Source of the DNA: Candidatus Melainabacteria bacterium
GTDB taxonomy: Bacteria; Cyanobacteriota; Vampirovibrionia; Gastranaerophilales; Gastranaerophilaceae
Direction of reading: 5' to 3'
Assembly (NCBI GenBank): GCA_003258795.1
Contig: QHMH01000012.1
Span: 139,380 to 203,379, forward strand
DNA length: 64,000 bases
A program made the position numbers and the translations under genes. Numbering within the stretch: the stretch's first letter is position 1; every line of letters begins with the position of its first letter. Positions 1 through 9,314 of the stretch are shown piece by piece. The notes beneath the pieces were generated by a model. That model saw only the letters and a program-made list of their open reading frames with translations. It was not told the origin of the DNA and searched no databases.

Positions 1-409
1 AATAAACCTTGCAACAGCATTTGAAGGTGCATTAAAGTTGAAGGAAATCAGCTATATTAACGCAACTGGATATGCTGCTGGAGAATTGAAACACGGTCCT
101 ATCGCAATGCTTGATGAAACAATGCCTGTTCTTTCAATTTTGATGAAGGGCTCTGTTTATGAAAAAATTCTTTCTAATGCAGAAGAGTCAAAAGCAAGAA
201 ATGCAAGATTGATTGCACTAACAGATTCTGATGATGAAAAACTCAACGACTTGTTTGAATTTATTCTCAAAACACCGTCAGTAAGCGAAGTATTATCACC
301 AATAATTGCAGTTATTCCTTTGCAATTGCTTGCGTACTACATTGCAGAGTATCTTGGAAAGGATGTAGACCAACCAAGAAACTTGGCAAAATCAGTAACG
401 GTTGAATAA
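1..409 (+). CDS. glmS: Glucosamine-6-phosphate synthase (isomerising), C-terminal part
   Basis: This is the 3' end of glmS; the frame is open from base 2 and the gene starts before the window. GlmS makes glucosamine-6-phosphate from fructose-6-phosphate and glutamine, the first step to UDP-GlcNAc for cell wall and surface glycans. The visible ~135 residues are the last part of the second SIS (sugar isomerase) domain, with the conserved GELKHGP stretch and the invariant C-terminal PRNLAKSVTVE end, whose lysine is the family's sugar-binding active-site lysine. The next gene's ATG shares one base with the TAA stop (TAATG), so the two are probably co-transcribed. Confidence 0.95.
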   Translation, partial: INLATAFEGALKLKEISYINATGYAAGELKHGPIAMLDETMPVLSILMKGSVYEKILSNAEESKARNARLIALTDSDDEKLNDLFEFILKTPSVSEVLSPIIAVIPLQLLAYYIAEYLGKDVDQPRNLAKSVTVE

Positions 410-1986
410 TGAGTTGTGAAGCTGTAAAAAAGTCTAAAATTGTCTGTTTGGTAGTCTTCATAATTTGTTTATTTGTGCGAATTTACCAAATTAACAGAGT
501 GGAGAGTGTTCATATAGACTCTGCGCTCACAAGCACGATAACATACTCTGTAAATCCAAAAGGGGTAACATATTATATTCCTCAAGGTGAATATACAGGA
601 AGACAGTTGAAGGAAATATTTATTCCAAAGCATAAGGATAATATTTCTGCTGACTTGAAAAATATATATTTGAAAAATGGAAATGATGCGCTTCATCCAA
701 ATTTATATTATTTCTTTTTCAGGGTTTTTACCCATAGTGCGCCAAATTTGGACTTGCAAAATCTTATAAAATATGGATGTGGGCTTAATCTCATTTTCTT
801 TAGTTTTTCGTTTTTCTTGATGTACAAATTGCTTGATGAGTTGTTTTCAAAAAAAGACATAATCCCATTTGGACTTTGTGTTGCTTTTTTGAACACATCA
901 TCTATTTCAATGACGTTGTTTGTAAGATCTTATGAAATGCAGGCAACGGCAGTAATATTTTTTGTTTATGCGTTTGTAAAACTTATAAAAAAAATCAATA
1001 TTGGAGAAAAATTTTCAAAATCTGACGTTCTAATATTGTTTTCATCGTCATTGTTTTGTATGTTATCTGCATATCTTCTAAATATGGTTTTGGGAATTTT
1101 ATACGCATCTATTATTGCATTTTTAATGCTTAAAAAAAGATTTAGAGATATCCTAACTATTTTTGTAGTTGGAATTTTCACGATGTTGTGTTCGTTTTTG
1201 ATTTACCCTAATTATTATGCGGTTTTGTTTGCATCAAAAATGGGAGAGATAAATAGCCATACAGGAAGTGATGGGATGCTATCTGCACTAAAATTTGGAT
1301 ATTGCAGATGTCTTTTGACTTCGCATCTTTTTTACATTTATTCAATAATTATTTTAATAATCGGTTCATTTTTTAAAAGTGAGATGAAATCAAGAACATA
1401 TCTGCAAACATTTTTAATCATAGCATTTTTTGCTCTTTTTTCGGTGCTATGCTATATTTCACCATTTCCACTGTTAAGATACTGCTCTCCAATGTTTCCT
1501 ATTATGGCTTTGTTGTATCCATATATATTGCAGAATAAAACATTTATTGTTCGAACAATTTTTTCTGTTTTGATAGCTATGACAATGCTTCATGCATCAA
1601 TTTTTGCAAAAAATGTAGAAGAATTTGAAAAACCTGATTATATAATACAAACTGGGCATTTTTATAATCTTCCAACCATTCAAAACCTTTTTATTGGACA
1701 TGATAAAAAAAGAATATTTACTCAAAAACCGGAATATCCAGTGCTGTTTTTCTACAATGGCATCGAAGATTATGTTGATTTGATTTATTTTATGGCTGAT
1801 GAGCAAAAGTATATTTTTTATAATACTTATCCATTGTCAACTTCGGATATAATACAGGCGATAAAAAAACATAACCTGAAAAATTTCTACCTTGCAATTC
1901 CGACAAATACAAGGATAAACATTAACGGATATACAAAAAGAAGTTACAATGCATTTGAGATGTTTTATGAATTAAATTTTAAATAG
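409..1986 (+). CDS. Multi-pass membrane glycosyltransferase, GT-C fold (GT39/ArnT-like)
   Basis: A 525-residue integral membrane protein with about ten hydrophobic segments, the first at residues 11-24. An acidic residue in the first outer loop (HIDSALT, residue 37) and the HPNLYY motif at 96-101 resemble the Asp and HPPLYY signatures of GT-C enzymes that use polyprenyl-phosphate sugars on the outer side of the membrane. The sequence is divergent, so the sugar and acceptor cannot be named. It starts by TAATG coupling to glmS and is followed after 47 bases by a GtrB-like enzyme that would make the polyprenyl-phosphate sugar donor. That pairing (donor maker plus GT-C transferase) is the usual arrangement for modifying a surface glycan or protein. 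The family assignment is fairly safe, the substrate unknown. Confidence 0.7.
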   Translation: MSCEAVKKSKIVCLVVFIICLFVRIYQINRVESVHIDSALTSTITYSVNPKGVTYYIPQGEYTGRQLKEIFIPKHKDNISADLKNIYLKNGNDALHPNLYYFFFRVFTHSAPNLDLQNLIKYGCGLNLIFFSFSFFLMYKLLDELFSKKDIIPFGLCVAFLNTSSISMTLFVRSYEMQATAVIFFVYAFVKLIKKINIGEKFSKSDVLILFSSSLFCMLSAYLLNMVLGILYASIIAFLMLKKRFRDILTIFVVGIFTMLCSFLIYPNYYAVLFASKMGEINSHTGSDGMLSALKFGYCRCLLTSHLFYIYSIIILIIGSFFKSEMKSRTYLQTFLIIAFFALFSVLCYISPFPLLRYCSPMFPIMALLYPYILQNKTFIVRTIFSVLIAMTMLHASIFAKNVEEFEKPDYIIQTGHFYNLPTIQNLFIGHDKKRIFTQKPEYPVLFFYNGIEDYVDLIYFMADEQKYIFYNTYPLSTSDIIQAIKKHNLKNFYLAIPTNTRININGYTKRSYNAFEMFYELNFK

Positions 1987-2033
1987 TTGTTTTTGCAAAA
2001 ATTTTTAAATATAATTGCACACGAGGAGAAAAT

Positions 2034-2951
2034 ATGTTATCAGTTGTAGTACCTTGTTTTAATGAAGAAGAAACAGTTAAAATTTTTTACGATAGAATAA
2101 CCGAGGAGTTTTTGAAGCTTCCAGATGAGTATGAGATTATTTTTGTTGATGACGGATCAACAGATTTGACTGCAGAAAAGATTAAAGAATTAAGAGAAAA
2201 GGATAAAAGGGTTCAATATCTTCTCTTTTCAAGAAATTTTGGAAAAGAGGGAGCAATTCTTGCCGGATTTGAAAAAGCAAAGGGAGAATATACAGCTTTA
2301 TTGGATGTGGACTTGCAAGATCCAGTAGAGCTCATTATACCGATGTATAAAGGGGTAAAAGAGGGGGGTTATGATTCTTGTGGTGCAAGACGAGTTTCAA
2401 GAAAAGGTGAGCCTCCAATTCGTTCAATGTTTGCAAAAATGTTTTATTTTATAATGCAAAAAATCTTGAAAATTAACGTTGTTGACGGGGCAAGAGATTT
2501 TAGACTTATGAACAGAAGATATTTGAATGCGGTTTTGAGTCTGCATGAAAAAACAAGATTTTCTAAAGCTCTTATGCCTTGGGTTGGTTTTAAGACAAAG
2601 TATTTCGAATTTGAGAATGTTGAAAGGGTTGCAGGAGAAACAAAATGGTCATTCAAAAAGTTACTCTTGTATGCACTTGACGGAATCTTCGCTTTTTCTG
2701 ACATCCCATTACATTTGATTTCAGCATTTGGAACACTGTTCTTTATTCTATCAATTGTAATTAGTTTGGGTGTTTTGGGATTTAATGCAATTTTTGACGG
2801 CGAGATTTCTGGAAAAACATTGATTTGTTCTATTGTACTGTTTACAGCTGGGGTGCAAATGCTTTGTTTCTCTGTGTTGGGGCAATATGTTGCCAAAATA
2901 TACACAGAGGTTAAAGGCAGACCTCAATATATTGTTAGAGAGGAAAGTTAA
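2034..2951 (+). CDS. Polyprenyl-phosphate glycosyltransferase, GtrB/DPM1-like (GT2)
   Basis: A 305-residue enzyme expected to transfer a hexose from a nucleotide sugar to undecaprenyl phosphate on the cytoplasmic face. The GT-A domain shows VVPCFNEEE at the N-terminus, the nucleotide-binding DDGST (39-43) and the metal-binding DVDLQDP (91-97). Two membrane helices follow (about 228-250 and 262-285), as in GtrB and cyanobacterial homologues. A GAGGAG Shine-Dalgarno site lies upstream of the ATG. Its 3' end overlaps the 3' end of the convergent trmFO gene by 17 bases. It probably supplies the lipid-linked sugar to the GT-C enzyme immediately upstream. Confidence 0.88.
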   Translation: MLSVVVPCFNEEETVKIFYDRITEEFLKLPDEYEIIFVDDGSTDLTAEKIKELREKDKRVQYLLFSRNFGKEGAILAGFEKAKGEYTALLDVDLQDPVELIIPMYKGVKEGGYDSCGARRVSRKGEPPIRSMFAKMFYFIMQKILKINVVDGARDFRLMNRRYLNAVLSLHEKTRFSKALMPWVGFKTKYFEFENVERVAGETKWSFKKLLLYALDGIFAFSDIPLHLISAFGTLFFILSIVISLGVLGFNAIFDGEISGKTLICSIVLFTAGVQMLCFSVLGQYVAKIYTEVKGRPQYIVREES

Positions 2952-4242
2952 AGCATTCGATTGAACGTTTTGCAAGAAGTTCGTTTTTTAGTTTTTTATT
3001 TTTTCGCTCTTTTTTAGGAAGCTCAATTGGTGATACAATTCCCCAGTTTGAGTTTATAGGCTGAAATTTATCATTTTCAGGATTTGAAATATACGAGCAT
3101 AGAGCACCTAACATTGTTTCTTTTGGTAATGTTAAAAGTGGTTCTTCATTTATAAATCTTGCCATGTTTATACCTGCCAAAAGTCCAGTTGCGATTGATT
3201 CTGTGTACCCTTCTGTGCCAGAAATTTGACCAGCAAAAAACAAATCTTTTCTTTTTCTTGTCTGCAAAGTAGCATTTAAAATTTTAGGACTGTTGATAAA
3301 GGTATTTCTATGCATTACTCCATATCTCACAATATTCACGTTTTCAAGTGATGGGATAAGGTGGAGCAATTCTTTTTGCGCAGGCCATTTTAAGTTTGTT
3401 TGAAATCCTACAAGGTTGTACAAGCTTTTTGCAGAATTATCCTGTCTTAATTGAACAACTGCATAATTTTCCCTGCCTGTTCTTTTGTCAATCAAACCAA
3501 CAGGTTTCATTGGACCGAAGCGAAGGGTATCAACTCCTCGAGAGGCAAGAACTTCAACGGGCAGACAAGATTCAAAAAATTTTGCACCTTTTTCAAAATC
3601 TTTTAATTCAATCCGAGGAGCATTTATGAGAAAATTATAAAATTTTTCATACTGTTCTTTGTCCATTGGACAGTTTATATAGGCTGGATTTTCTGCATCT
3701 TTATCGTATCTGTTCGCATAAAAGGCGATGTCAAAATTCACAGAATCTTTTTCAATAATCGGTGCAATTGCATCAAAAAAATGCAAATGTTCACTTTGGG
3801 TGAAATCTCTAATCGCATTTGAAAAAGCTTCACTCGTTAATGGTCCAGATGCAATAACGGTTGGTGTTTTAGGGATTTCCAAAACCTCTTCATTTATCAC
3901 ATTGATATTTGAATCTGCCATAATTTTTTCTGTAACTTTTTTAGAGAAAAGAGTTCTGTCAATCGCCAAAGCTCCGCCAGCAGGGACAGAGGAATCATAA
4001 ACTATTTTTATAAGTTCTCCACCAAGCAATGTCATCTCTTTTTTCAAAAGTCCAGATGCATTAGTTACATCATCAGAGCCTAAACTATTTGAGCAAACAA
4101 ACTCTGCAAAGTCGGCGGTTTTGTGGGCATTTGTTGATACCTTTGGTCGCATCTCAAAAAGATTAACCTTTATACCTCTTTTTGAGAGTTGTAAGGCACA
4201 TTCACTTCCAGCTAACCCTGCACCAATTACGTTAACAGCCAT
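2935..4242 (-). CDS. trmFO: Methylenetetrahydrofolate-tRNA-(uracil-5-)-methyltransferase
   Basis: TrmFO makes ribothymidine at position 54 of the tRNA T-loop using methylenetetrahydrofolate and FAD. The 435-residue protein has the N-terminal FAD-binding VIGAGLAGSECA motif, the family stretch CSNSLGSD, and the conserved GQISGTEGYTESIATGLLAG segment near residue 340. Length is normal. The start codon shares one base with the gyrA stop, so it is the downstream gene of a gyrA-trmFO transcript. Its end runs into the convergent glycosyltransferase gene with 17 shared bases and no room for a terminator. Confidence 0.96.
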   Translation of the reverse strand: MAVNVIGAGLAGSECALQLSKRGIKVNLFEMRPKVSTNAHKTADFAEFVCSNSLGSDDVTNASGLLKKEMTLLGGELIKIVYDSSVPAGGALAIDRTLFSKKVTEKIMADSNINVINEEVLEIPKTPTVIASGPLTSEAFSNAIRDFTQSEHLHFFDAIAPIIEKDSVNFDIAFYANRYDKDAENPAYINCPMDKEQYEKFYNFLINAPRIELKDFEKGAKFFESCLPVEVLASRGVDTLRFGPMKPVGLIDKRTGRENYAVVQLRQDNSAKSLYNLVGFQTNLKWPAQKELLHLIPSLENVNIVRYGVMHRNTFINSPKILNATLQTRKRKDLFFAGQISGTEGYTESIATGLLAGINMARFINEEPLLTLPKETMLGALCSYISNPENDKFQPINSNWGIVSPIELPKKERKNKKLKNELLAKRSIECFNFPL

Positions 4243-6809
4243 TATTGTTCGCTCTGATTATCTAAAAGACTTGTCTGTTCAGATTGCGCTTGAGCATCAA
4301 TTTTTTCGAGTTTTTCATTCAATTTTTTCAAATCAGAGTCCATATTGTCAGGATTTACGATTTTATTAACTGAAACAACTTCATCACCTTCAACAAGGTT
4401 TTGAGCTCTTACACCGGTTGCAGGACGACCTTGTCTTGAAATGTCACCAGCTTTAAGTCTTGTAACAATACCGTTTGCAGTAACAAGCATAATTTCATCA
4501 TTTTCATCAACAATTGTTAGAGCAACAAGTCTTGATGATGGAGTTTTGAATTTGGTTGCAATAAGTCCGATACCGCCTCTGTTTTGTGTTCTAAATTCAG
4601 AAAGTTTTGAACGTTTGCCAAATCCGTCAGAAGTTACAACAAGCAAGTCTGCATCATAATCTTTTGGAACAACGTCACATCCGATGATGCTATCACCAGA
4701 GCGAAGTTTCATTGAATTAACACCTCTTGCACTTCTACCAAGCGGACGTAAATCAGAAACAGCAAATCTTATTGCCATACCACATGCTGTACCAATGATG
4801 ATTTCATCTTTTGCAGTTGCAAGTTTTACCCAGCAAAGTTCATCGTTTTCTTCCAATCCAATAGCTATGATACCGTTTCTTCTAATATTTGAGAAGTTAT
4901 CAAGTTCAATTCTCTTAATGTAACCTTTTTTCGTTAACATGATTAGATTTAATCCATTAGAGAAATCAGAAACAGGAACTACTGCAGTAATTCTTTCACC
5001 TTGTTCGATAGGTAAAACGTTTACAATTGGCAAGCCTTTCGATTGTCTTGAACCTTCTGGGAAGTCATAAACATTAAGGCTATAAACTGTTCCTTTTGAA
5101 GAGAAGAATAAAACTTTATCGTGCATCATTGCAGTAAAGAAATGTTGAATATCGTCATCTTCTTTTGTTTTGATACCAGATTTACCTTTTGTAGCTCTGT
5201 TTTGTCTGTCGAAAGTATCAAGTGAAATTCTCTTTAGATATCCTTGATGAGTTATAAACACAGCCATTGGTGTATTTGGAGTCAAGTCTTCGATACTCAT
5301 TTCACCTTGCTCTGGTAAAATTTGAGTTTTTCTTTCATCTCCATATTTTTCTTTATCCTCAAGAAGTTCTGACTTGATAATATTCAAAACTTTATGTCTG
5401 TCAGACAAGATATCTTCGTATTCTTTAATTTTCTTTTGCAATTCTTCATATTCAGCTTTAATCTTGTCTTGTTCCAAGCCGGTCAAACGTCTTAATTGCA
5501 TTTCCAAAATTGCGTTTGCTTGATCAAGATCAAGGCCAAATCTTGACATCAAGCCAACTCTTGCATCATCAGTTGTTTTGGATTTTTTAATAAGTTCAAT
5601 AACTTCATCTAAAGATCCCAAAGCAATCAACAAACCAGCCAAGATATGCGCTCTGATTTTAGCTTTTTTAAGGAAGAATGTTGTTCTTCTTGTAACGATT
5701 TCAACTCTGTGTTCAACGAATTCATTTAAAACTTCATACAAATTCATCAAACGAGGTTGCAAGCCAACAAGGGCAATCATATTAACCCCGAATGTTGTTG
5801 CAAGTTGAGTATGTTTGTAAAGATTGTTTCTTACAACATCTGGTTTTGCATCTCTCTTAAGTTCTATAACAATACGCATACCTTCTCTGTCAGATTCATC
5901 ACGAAGGTCAGAGATGCCGGTGATTTTTTGTTCCTTAACAAGTTCTGCAATCTTTTCGATTAAAGCTGCTTTGTTAACCTGATAAGGGATTTCAGTAACG
6001 ACGATAGCGGTTCTTGATTGACGACCACCGCCACCAGCGATTTCTTCAAAAGATGAAACAGCAGACATCTTTATAGAACCTCTACCTGTTTCATAAGCTT
6101 GTTTAATATCGTTCAAACCGATAATTGTTGCTCCAGTTGGAAAATCTGGACCTTTAACATATTCCATTAAACCTTCAATTGTGATGTCTGGGTTGTCAAT
6201 AAGGGCAACAGTTGCATCAACAATTTCACAGAGGTTGTGAGGAGGAATGTTTGTCGCCATACCAACGGCGATACCAGAAACACCGTTTAAAAGTAACATT
6301 GGTAAACGAACAGGCAAAACAGAAGGTTCTTCCAAAGATCCGTCAAAGTTTGGAACGAAATCAACAGTTTCGCAGTCGATATCAGCAAGCATTGATTGTG
6401 TAATTTTGTGCATTCTCGCTTCTGTATAACGCATTGCAGCTGCGGAGTCACCGTCAACTGATCCAAAGTTTCCGTGTCCGTCAACCATAAGGTATCTTGT
6501 TGAGAAGTCTTGAGCCATACGAACTAAAGATTCATAAACCGCAGTATCACCGTGAGGGTGGTATTTACCTAAAACTTCACCAACGATACGGGCAGATTTC
6601 TTGAATGGCTTATCAGGGGTCATACCCAATTCGTTCATAGCGAAAAGAATTCTTCTGTGAACAGGTTTTAGCCCGTCACGACAGTCTGGCAAAGCTCTGC
6701 CGACAATTACGCTCATTGCGTAATCTATATAACATCTTTTCATTTCTTCGGTAAGATTTACCTGAACTATATTTCCATCACCAAATATATTTTGCTGTCC
6801 CAATTCCAT
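4242..6809 (-). CDS. gyrA: DNA gyrase subunit A
   Basis: GyrA forms the cleavage-ligation subunit of gyrase, which negatively supercoils DNA with ATP and GyrB. I place the start at the ATG at 6809 (product MELGQQ..., 855 aa) because it follows a GTGGGGA ribosome site; an open stretch of 18 codons upstream has no similarity to GyrA. The catalytic tyrosine is Y128 in AAAMRYTE. At the quinolone-pocket positions (E. coli 83 and 87) it has Thr89 and Glu93. The C-terminal pinwheel carries a box reading QNRATKG (536-542), which resembles the cyanobacterial QNRGTRG rather than the classical QRRGGKG. An extended -10 (TGTTATAAT) lies about 30 bases upstream. It overlaps trmFO by one base. Confidence 0.97.
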   Translation of the reverse strand: MELGQQNIFGDGNIVQVNLTEEMKRCYIDYAMSVIVGRALPDCRDGLKPVHRRILFAMNELGMTPDKPFKKSARIVGEVLGKYHPHGDTAVYESLVRMAQDFSTRYLMVDGHGNFGSVDGDSAAAMRYTEARMHKITQSMLADIDCETVDFVPNFDGSLEEPSVLPVRLPMLLLNGVSGIAVGMATNIPPHNLCEIVDATVALIDNPDITIEGLMEYVKGPDFPTGATIIGLNDIKQAYETGRGSIKMSAVSSFEEIAGGGGRQSRTAIVVTEIPYQVNKAALIEKIAELVKEQKITGISDLRDESDREGMRIVIELKRDAKPDVVRNNLYKHTQLATTFGVNMIALVGLQPRLMNLYEVLNEFVEHRVEIVTRRTTFFLKKAKIRAHILAGLLIALGSLDEVIELIKKSKTTDDARVGLMSRFGLDLDQANAILEMQLRRLTGLEQDKIKAEYEELQKKIKEYEDILSDRHKVLNIIKSELLEDKEKYGDERKTQILPEQGEMSIEDLTPNTPMAVFITHQGYLKRISLDTFDRQNRATKGKSGIKTKEDDDIQHFFTAMMHDKVLFFSSKGTVYSLNVYDFPEGSRQSKGLPIVNVLPIEQGERITAVVPVSDFSNGLNLIMLTKKGYIKRIELDNFSNIRRNGIIAIGLEENDELCWVKLATAKDEIIIGTACGMAIRFAVSDLRPLGRSARGVNSMKLRSGDSIIGCDVVPKDYDADLLVVTSDGFGKRSKLSEFRTQNRGGIGLIATKFKTPSSRLVALTIVDENDEIMLVTANGIVTRLKAGDISRQGRPATGVRAQNLVEGDEVVSVNKIVNPDNMDSDLKKLNEKLEKIDAQAQSEQTSLLDNQSEQ

Positions 6810-6892
6810 ATCCCCACTCTTAATATATATGAATATTATAACACAAGCAAAATTCGGGTGCAAACACTATTTTTACATAAAGAAACAAAACA

Positions 6893-6930
6893 GAAAACAA
6901 AAATGCCCCACAAAAAGCTGTGAGGCATTA
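6893..6930 (-). terminator. Rho-independent terminator of the SLH protein gene
   Basis: On the minus strand an 11-bp stem (AATGCCTCACA with TGTGGGGCATT, one G-U pair) with a six-base loop is followed by a T-rich run. It lies 20 bases after the stop of the SLH-domain gene and upstream of gyrA on the same strand. Confidence 0.85.
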
Positions 6931-6949
6931 TTGTAAATATCAAATATTT

Positions 6950-8779
6950 CTATTTGTTGCATCCAAAACCGATTGTAACGTGTTCTCTTGGATTTACAGA
7001 AGTGATTTTCTTTCCGTTTGGATCTACGAGGTAAGCAACTTCATCTCCTGCATCTTGAAGAAGGTTAAATGCACCAGTAACGGCTGTTCTTGTAAAGTCG
7101 ATAGGAGCTTTAACAGTTGTTTTCAACGCATCTTGAACGCTTCTGCCTGCTGCTCTGAATTGACCTTGCATTGTTTCACCAAAAGCAATACCAGTTCCAT
7201 TTGTCAAGCTTTCTGCAGCATTACCAGCGTTTGAAATCATACCGCCTGTTGTTCTACCAACGATACCGATTAAACTACCTGCAAGTGTGAACGGCATTGA
7301 TACAAGTCTTGCAACTGGGTTTGGAGTTTTCTTACAAGATACTTGTGCAGTAAGAACTTGTTTTGGAAGTTCAGCCTTACATCCGTCACATCCTTGAATA
7401 GTTGTGAAAGATAATTTCAAACCGCCTTGGTTACATCCTGAAGGTCTTATAACTTCAACGATTTTACCGTTAACTCTTGATCCTTTCGGATACAATTTTC
7501 CGTTAATAGTTACATCTTCAAGTGTTGTTGTTGCGAACTGTTGACCAACGTGAGATGATTTAGCGTTAATTTCATCTAAGAATTCCAATTTTAAAGTAGG
7601 AACTTTTACGATAGTATCAGTTTCAACATAAGCTTTTTTGTCGCAAGGTGTAGTACATTGTTCAGCGACTGGAACATTGTCATAGTTAGCAGCTATACGT
7701 ACGTTTTGAAGCATAGATGCAATTTCTGCTCTTGATGCATTTTTGTTTGGATTGATTGTTGTAGAATCTGGAGCATTTTTCAAGACACCAGCGTCAAGAG
7801 CTTTTGCCACTGGAATTTCTGCCCATGATGGAATTCTGTTTCCGTCAGTGTATTTGTCAAGAATTTCTCTTGCTCTTTGTGCATCCATATCGCATTTCAA
7901 ACCTTTGGACAATGCTGTCATTGCTTCAACTCTTGAAACGTGTTTTTGTGGCAAGAACTTGTTGTTTCCGCAACCACACATTAAGCCATCTTCAACGGCT
8001 TTAGCAATAACTGGAGATGCCCAGTGAGAGGCCGGAACGTCTTTGAACAAAGCTTTTCTTTGCAAGTTTTCCATATCACATCTCAAGCCTTTTACTATCA
8101 TACTTGCAAATTCTGCACGAGTAATTGATGAATAAGGTTTAAAGGTTCTGTTTGGATACCCAACTACAACACCTGTTGTTGCAAGTCTGTTGATGTCACA
8201 GCTTGCCCAGAAGTTATCTGAAACATCAGGGAATACATTGCTCAATGGAGCTGCAGCACCAATCATATTTGAAGATTGGTATGGCACGAAAGATTTTTTA
8301 ATTGCATCTATTGAATTTTCTGTTTCGATGTCAATTGTTCTTGGTTCAGCATTGTTTAAGCAATCTTTGTCAATATCAAGCATATTGATTTTAGGATTGA
8401 TTACTGGAAGATCACCACATCCGCCACCACAAGGACTTGCTGCTGCACCTGTCATGTGTTGTTCATCGGATACGGCAACACCATTGTCTAATAATTTGTT
8501 ATCTATATCCCAAGCAGAATATGTTGAATAAATTGAATTTTCTGTTTCTCCAACATAGTTATTTTCACCGTAAACAGCTTGCGGATAGTTGTAAACCTGT
8601 TTCATATCAGATTTTGAAAGATTATTGTTTTCACATCCGATATTTGCTCCCGCACAAGAAGAACATTTTTTATGTGGTGCTTTTTGTCCGCAAGGACAAG
8701 CTGCCATCGCCGTAGAAAGAGAAATTGTTGCCATTCCGACAGCAATTACGGCTGCTACCGTTAATTTTTTCATTGTCAT
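6950..8779 (-). CDS. Secreted S-layer-homology protein, cysteine-rich
   Basis: A 609-residue exported protein. A Sec signal peptide (KK, hydrophobic core, AMA-A cleavage near residue 27) is followed by a cysteine-rich mature N-terminus beginning ACPCGQK. Three SLH repeats lie at about 181-231, 244-293 and 313-361 (pattern F-x-D-V ... W-A ... TRAEFA). SLH repeats bind secondary cell-wall polymer or peptidoglycan. The region from about 395 to 480 looks like a small beta domain, and the rest, to the C-terminus, has alternating Gly/Ala-rich amphipathic stretches and no recognisable family. It is not a classical cyanobacterial SLH porin, because I see no long beta-barrel region. The start at 8779 is set by AAGGAGG eight bases upstream. 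It is monocistronic with its own terminator, and a Fur-like palindrome lies in its promoter region. Confidence 0.85.
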   Translation of the reverse strand: MTMKKLTVAAVIAVGMATISLSTAMAACPCGQKAPHKKCSSCAGANIGCENNNLSKSDMKQVYNYPQAVYGENNYVGETENSIYSTYSAWDIDNKLLDNGVAVSDEQHMTGAAASPCGGGCGDLPVINPKINMLDIDKDCLNNAEPRTIDIETENSIDAIKKSFVPYQSSNMIGAAAPLSNVFPDVSDNFWASCDINRLATTGVVVGYPNRTFKPYSSITRAEFASMIVKGLRCDMENLQRKALFKDVPASHWASPVIAKAVEDGLMCGCGNNKFLPQKHVSRVEAMTALSKGLKCDMDAQRAREILDKYTDGNRIPSWAEIPVAKALDAGVLKNAPDSTTINPNKNASRAEIASMLQNVRIAANYDNVPVAEQCTTPCDKKAYVETDTIVKVPTLKLEFLDEINAKSSHVGQQFATTTLEDVTINGKLYPKGSRVNGKIVEVIRPSGCNQGGLKLSFTTIQGCDGCKAELPKQVLTAQVSCKKTPNPVARLVSMPFTLAGSLIGIVGRTTGGMISNAGNAAESLTNGTGIAFGETMQGQFRAAGRSVQDALKTTVKAPIDFTRTAVTGAFNLLQDAGDEVAYLVDPNGKKITSVNPREHVTIGFGCNK

Positions 8780-8852
8780 TTTTTAAACCTCCTTACAATA
8801 TAAGATTCTTTCCCAAATCTCTTTTCAAAATGATTATGTCGCATTTAATCGG

Positions 8853-8867
8853 TGATAATCATTACCT
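8853..8867 (-). promoter_or_regulatory. Fur/Zur-like palindrome upstream of the SLH gene
   Basis: TGATAAT-C-ATTACCT is close to the 7-1-7 Fur-box pattern TGATAAT-N-ATTATCA. It sits 74-88 bases upstream of the SLH gene start and overlaps a possible -35 (TGATTA, 17-base spacer, CATAAT) on the minus strand. One short match in AT-rich DNA, so tentative. Confidence 0.35.
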
Positions 8868-8909
8868 TTTATGGTTATTCTGTAAGGCTATTTATTTTTG
8901 GGGTAAATT

Positions 8910-9314
8910 CTAATCCTTAATTTGGAAGACACATTTTGTGCAAGCTGCCTTTGGATGAAGCATAAGGTTATCTTCCAAGTCATACATTTTTGCAATTCTA
9001 ACCCTTAATGGTGAATTACAAAGTGGGCATAAAATGTTATCTTCTTCTCTCAAAATCTTTTCTTTAATTTCTCTAATGGTTTTTTCATCAACAATTTTGT
9101 TGCTAAATTCTTTTTCAAGAGATTTTATTTCATCTAAAGAACATCTCAAACCTTTAGCAAGTTTTTGTCTTACGGTTGTAGGCAAAAACAGCTCCTCTCC
9201 ACCTTCAATTTTTTGCAAGAGATCCAAATCTAAGTGACATTTATTTGCCAGCCCCGATGTAGAAAGTCCGAGTTTTTCCCTTTTTTCTTGCACAAAAGAA
9301 GCTAATGTTTTCAT
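8910..9314 (-). CDS. HTH (XRE-like) protein with C-terminal zinc ribbon
   Basis: A 134-residue predicted regulator. Residues 5-65 look like an XRE/Cro helix-turn-helix (FVQEKREKLGLSTSGLANK), though the second half is degenerate. A charged helical linker (66-92) leads to a treble of cysteine pairs, C96-x2-C99 and C125-x2-C128, which should bind one zinc. I know no named family with this exact order. Its start overlaps the end of the thioredoxin gene upstream by four bases (ATGA), so it is translationally coupled in the glgC-thioredoxin-regulator operon. A redox-sensing role is possible but only inferred from that neighbour. Confidence 0.6.
   Translation of the reverse strand: MKTLASFVQEKREKLGLSTSGLANKCHLDLDLLQKIEGGEELFLPTTVRQKLAKGLRCSLDEIKSLEKEFSNKIVDEKTIREIKEKILREEDNILCPLCNSPLRVRIAKMYDLEDNLMLHPKAACTKCVFQIKD

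Noticed and set aside
38..40. TTG at base 38 as a start codon
   Set aside because: The frame is open upstream and reads as glmS (NLATAFEGALKLKE), so it is an internal leucine.
6212..6484. Small open frames on both strands within gyrA
   Set aside because: They are shadows of a strongly conserved gene, with no ribosome site or family resemblance.
6810..6863. N-terminal extension of GyrA from ATG 6863
   Set aside because: The 18 extra residues are hydrophobic and unlike GyrA; a ribosome site and the family start favour ATG 6809.
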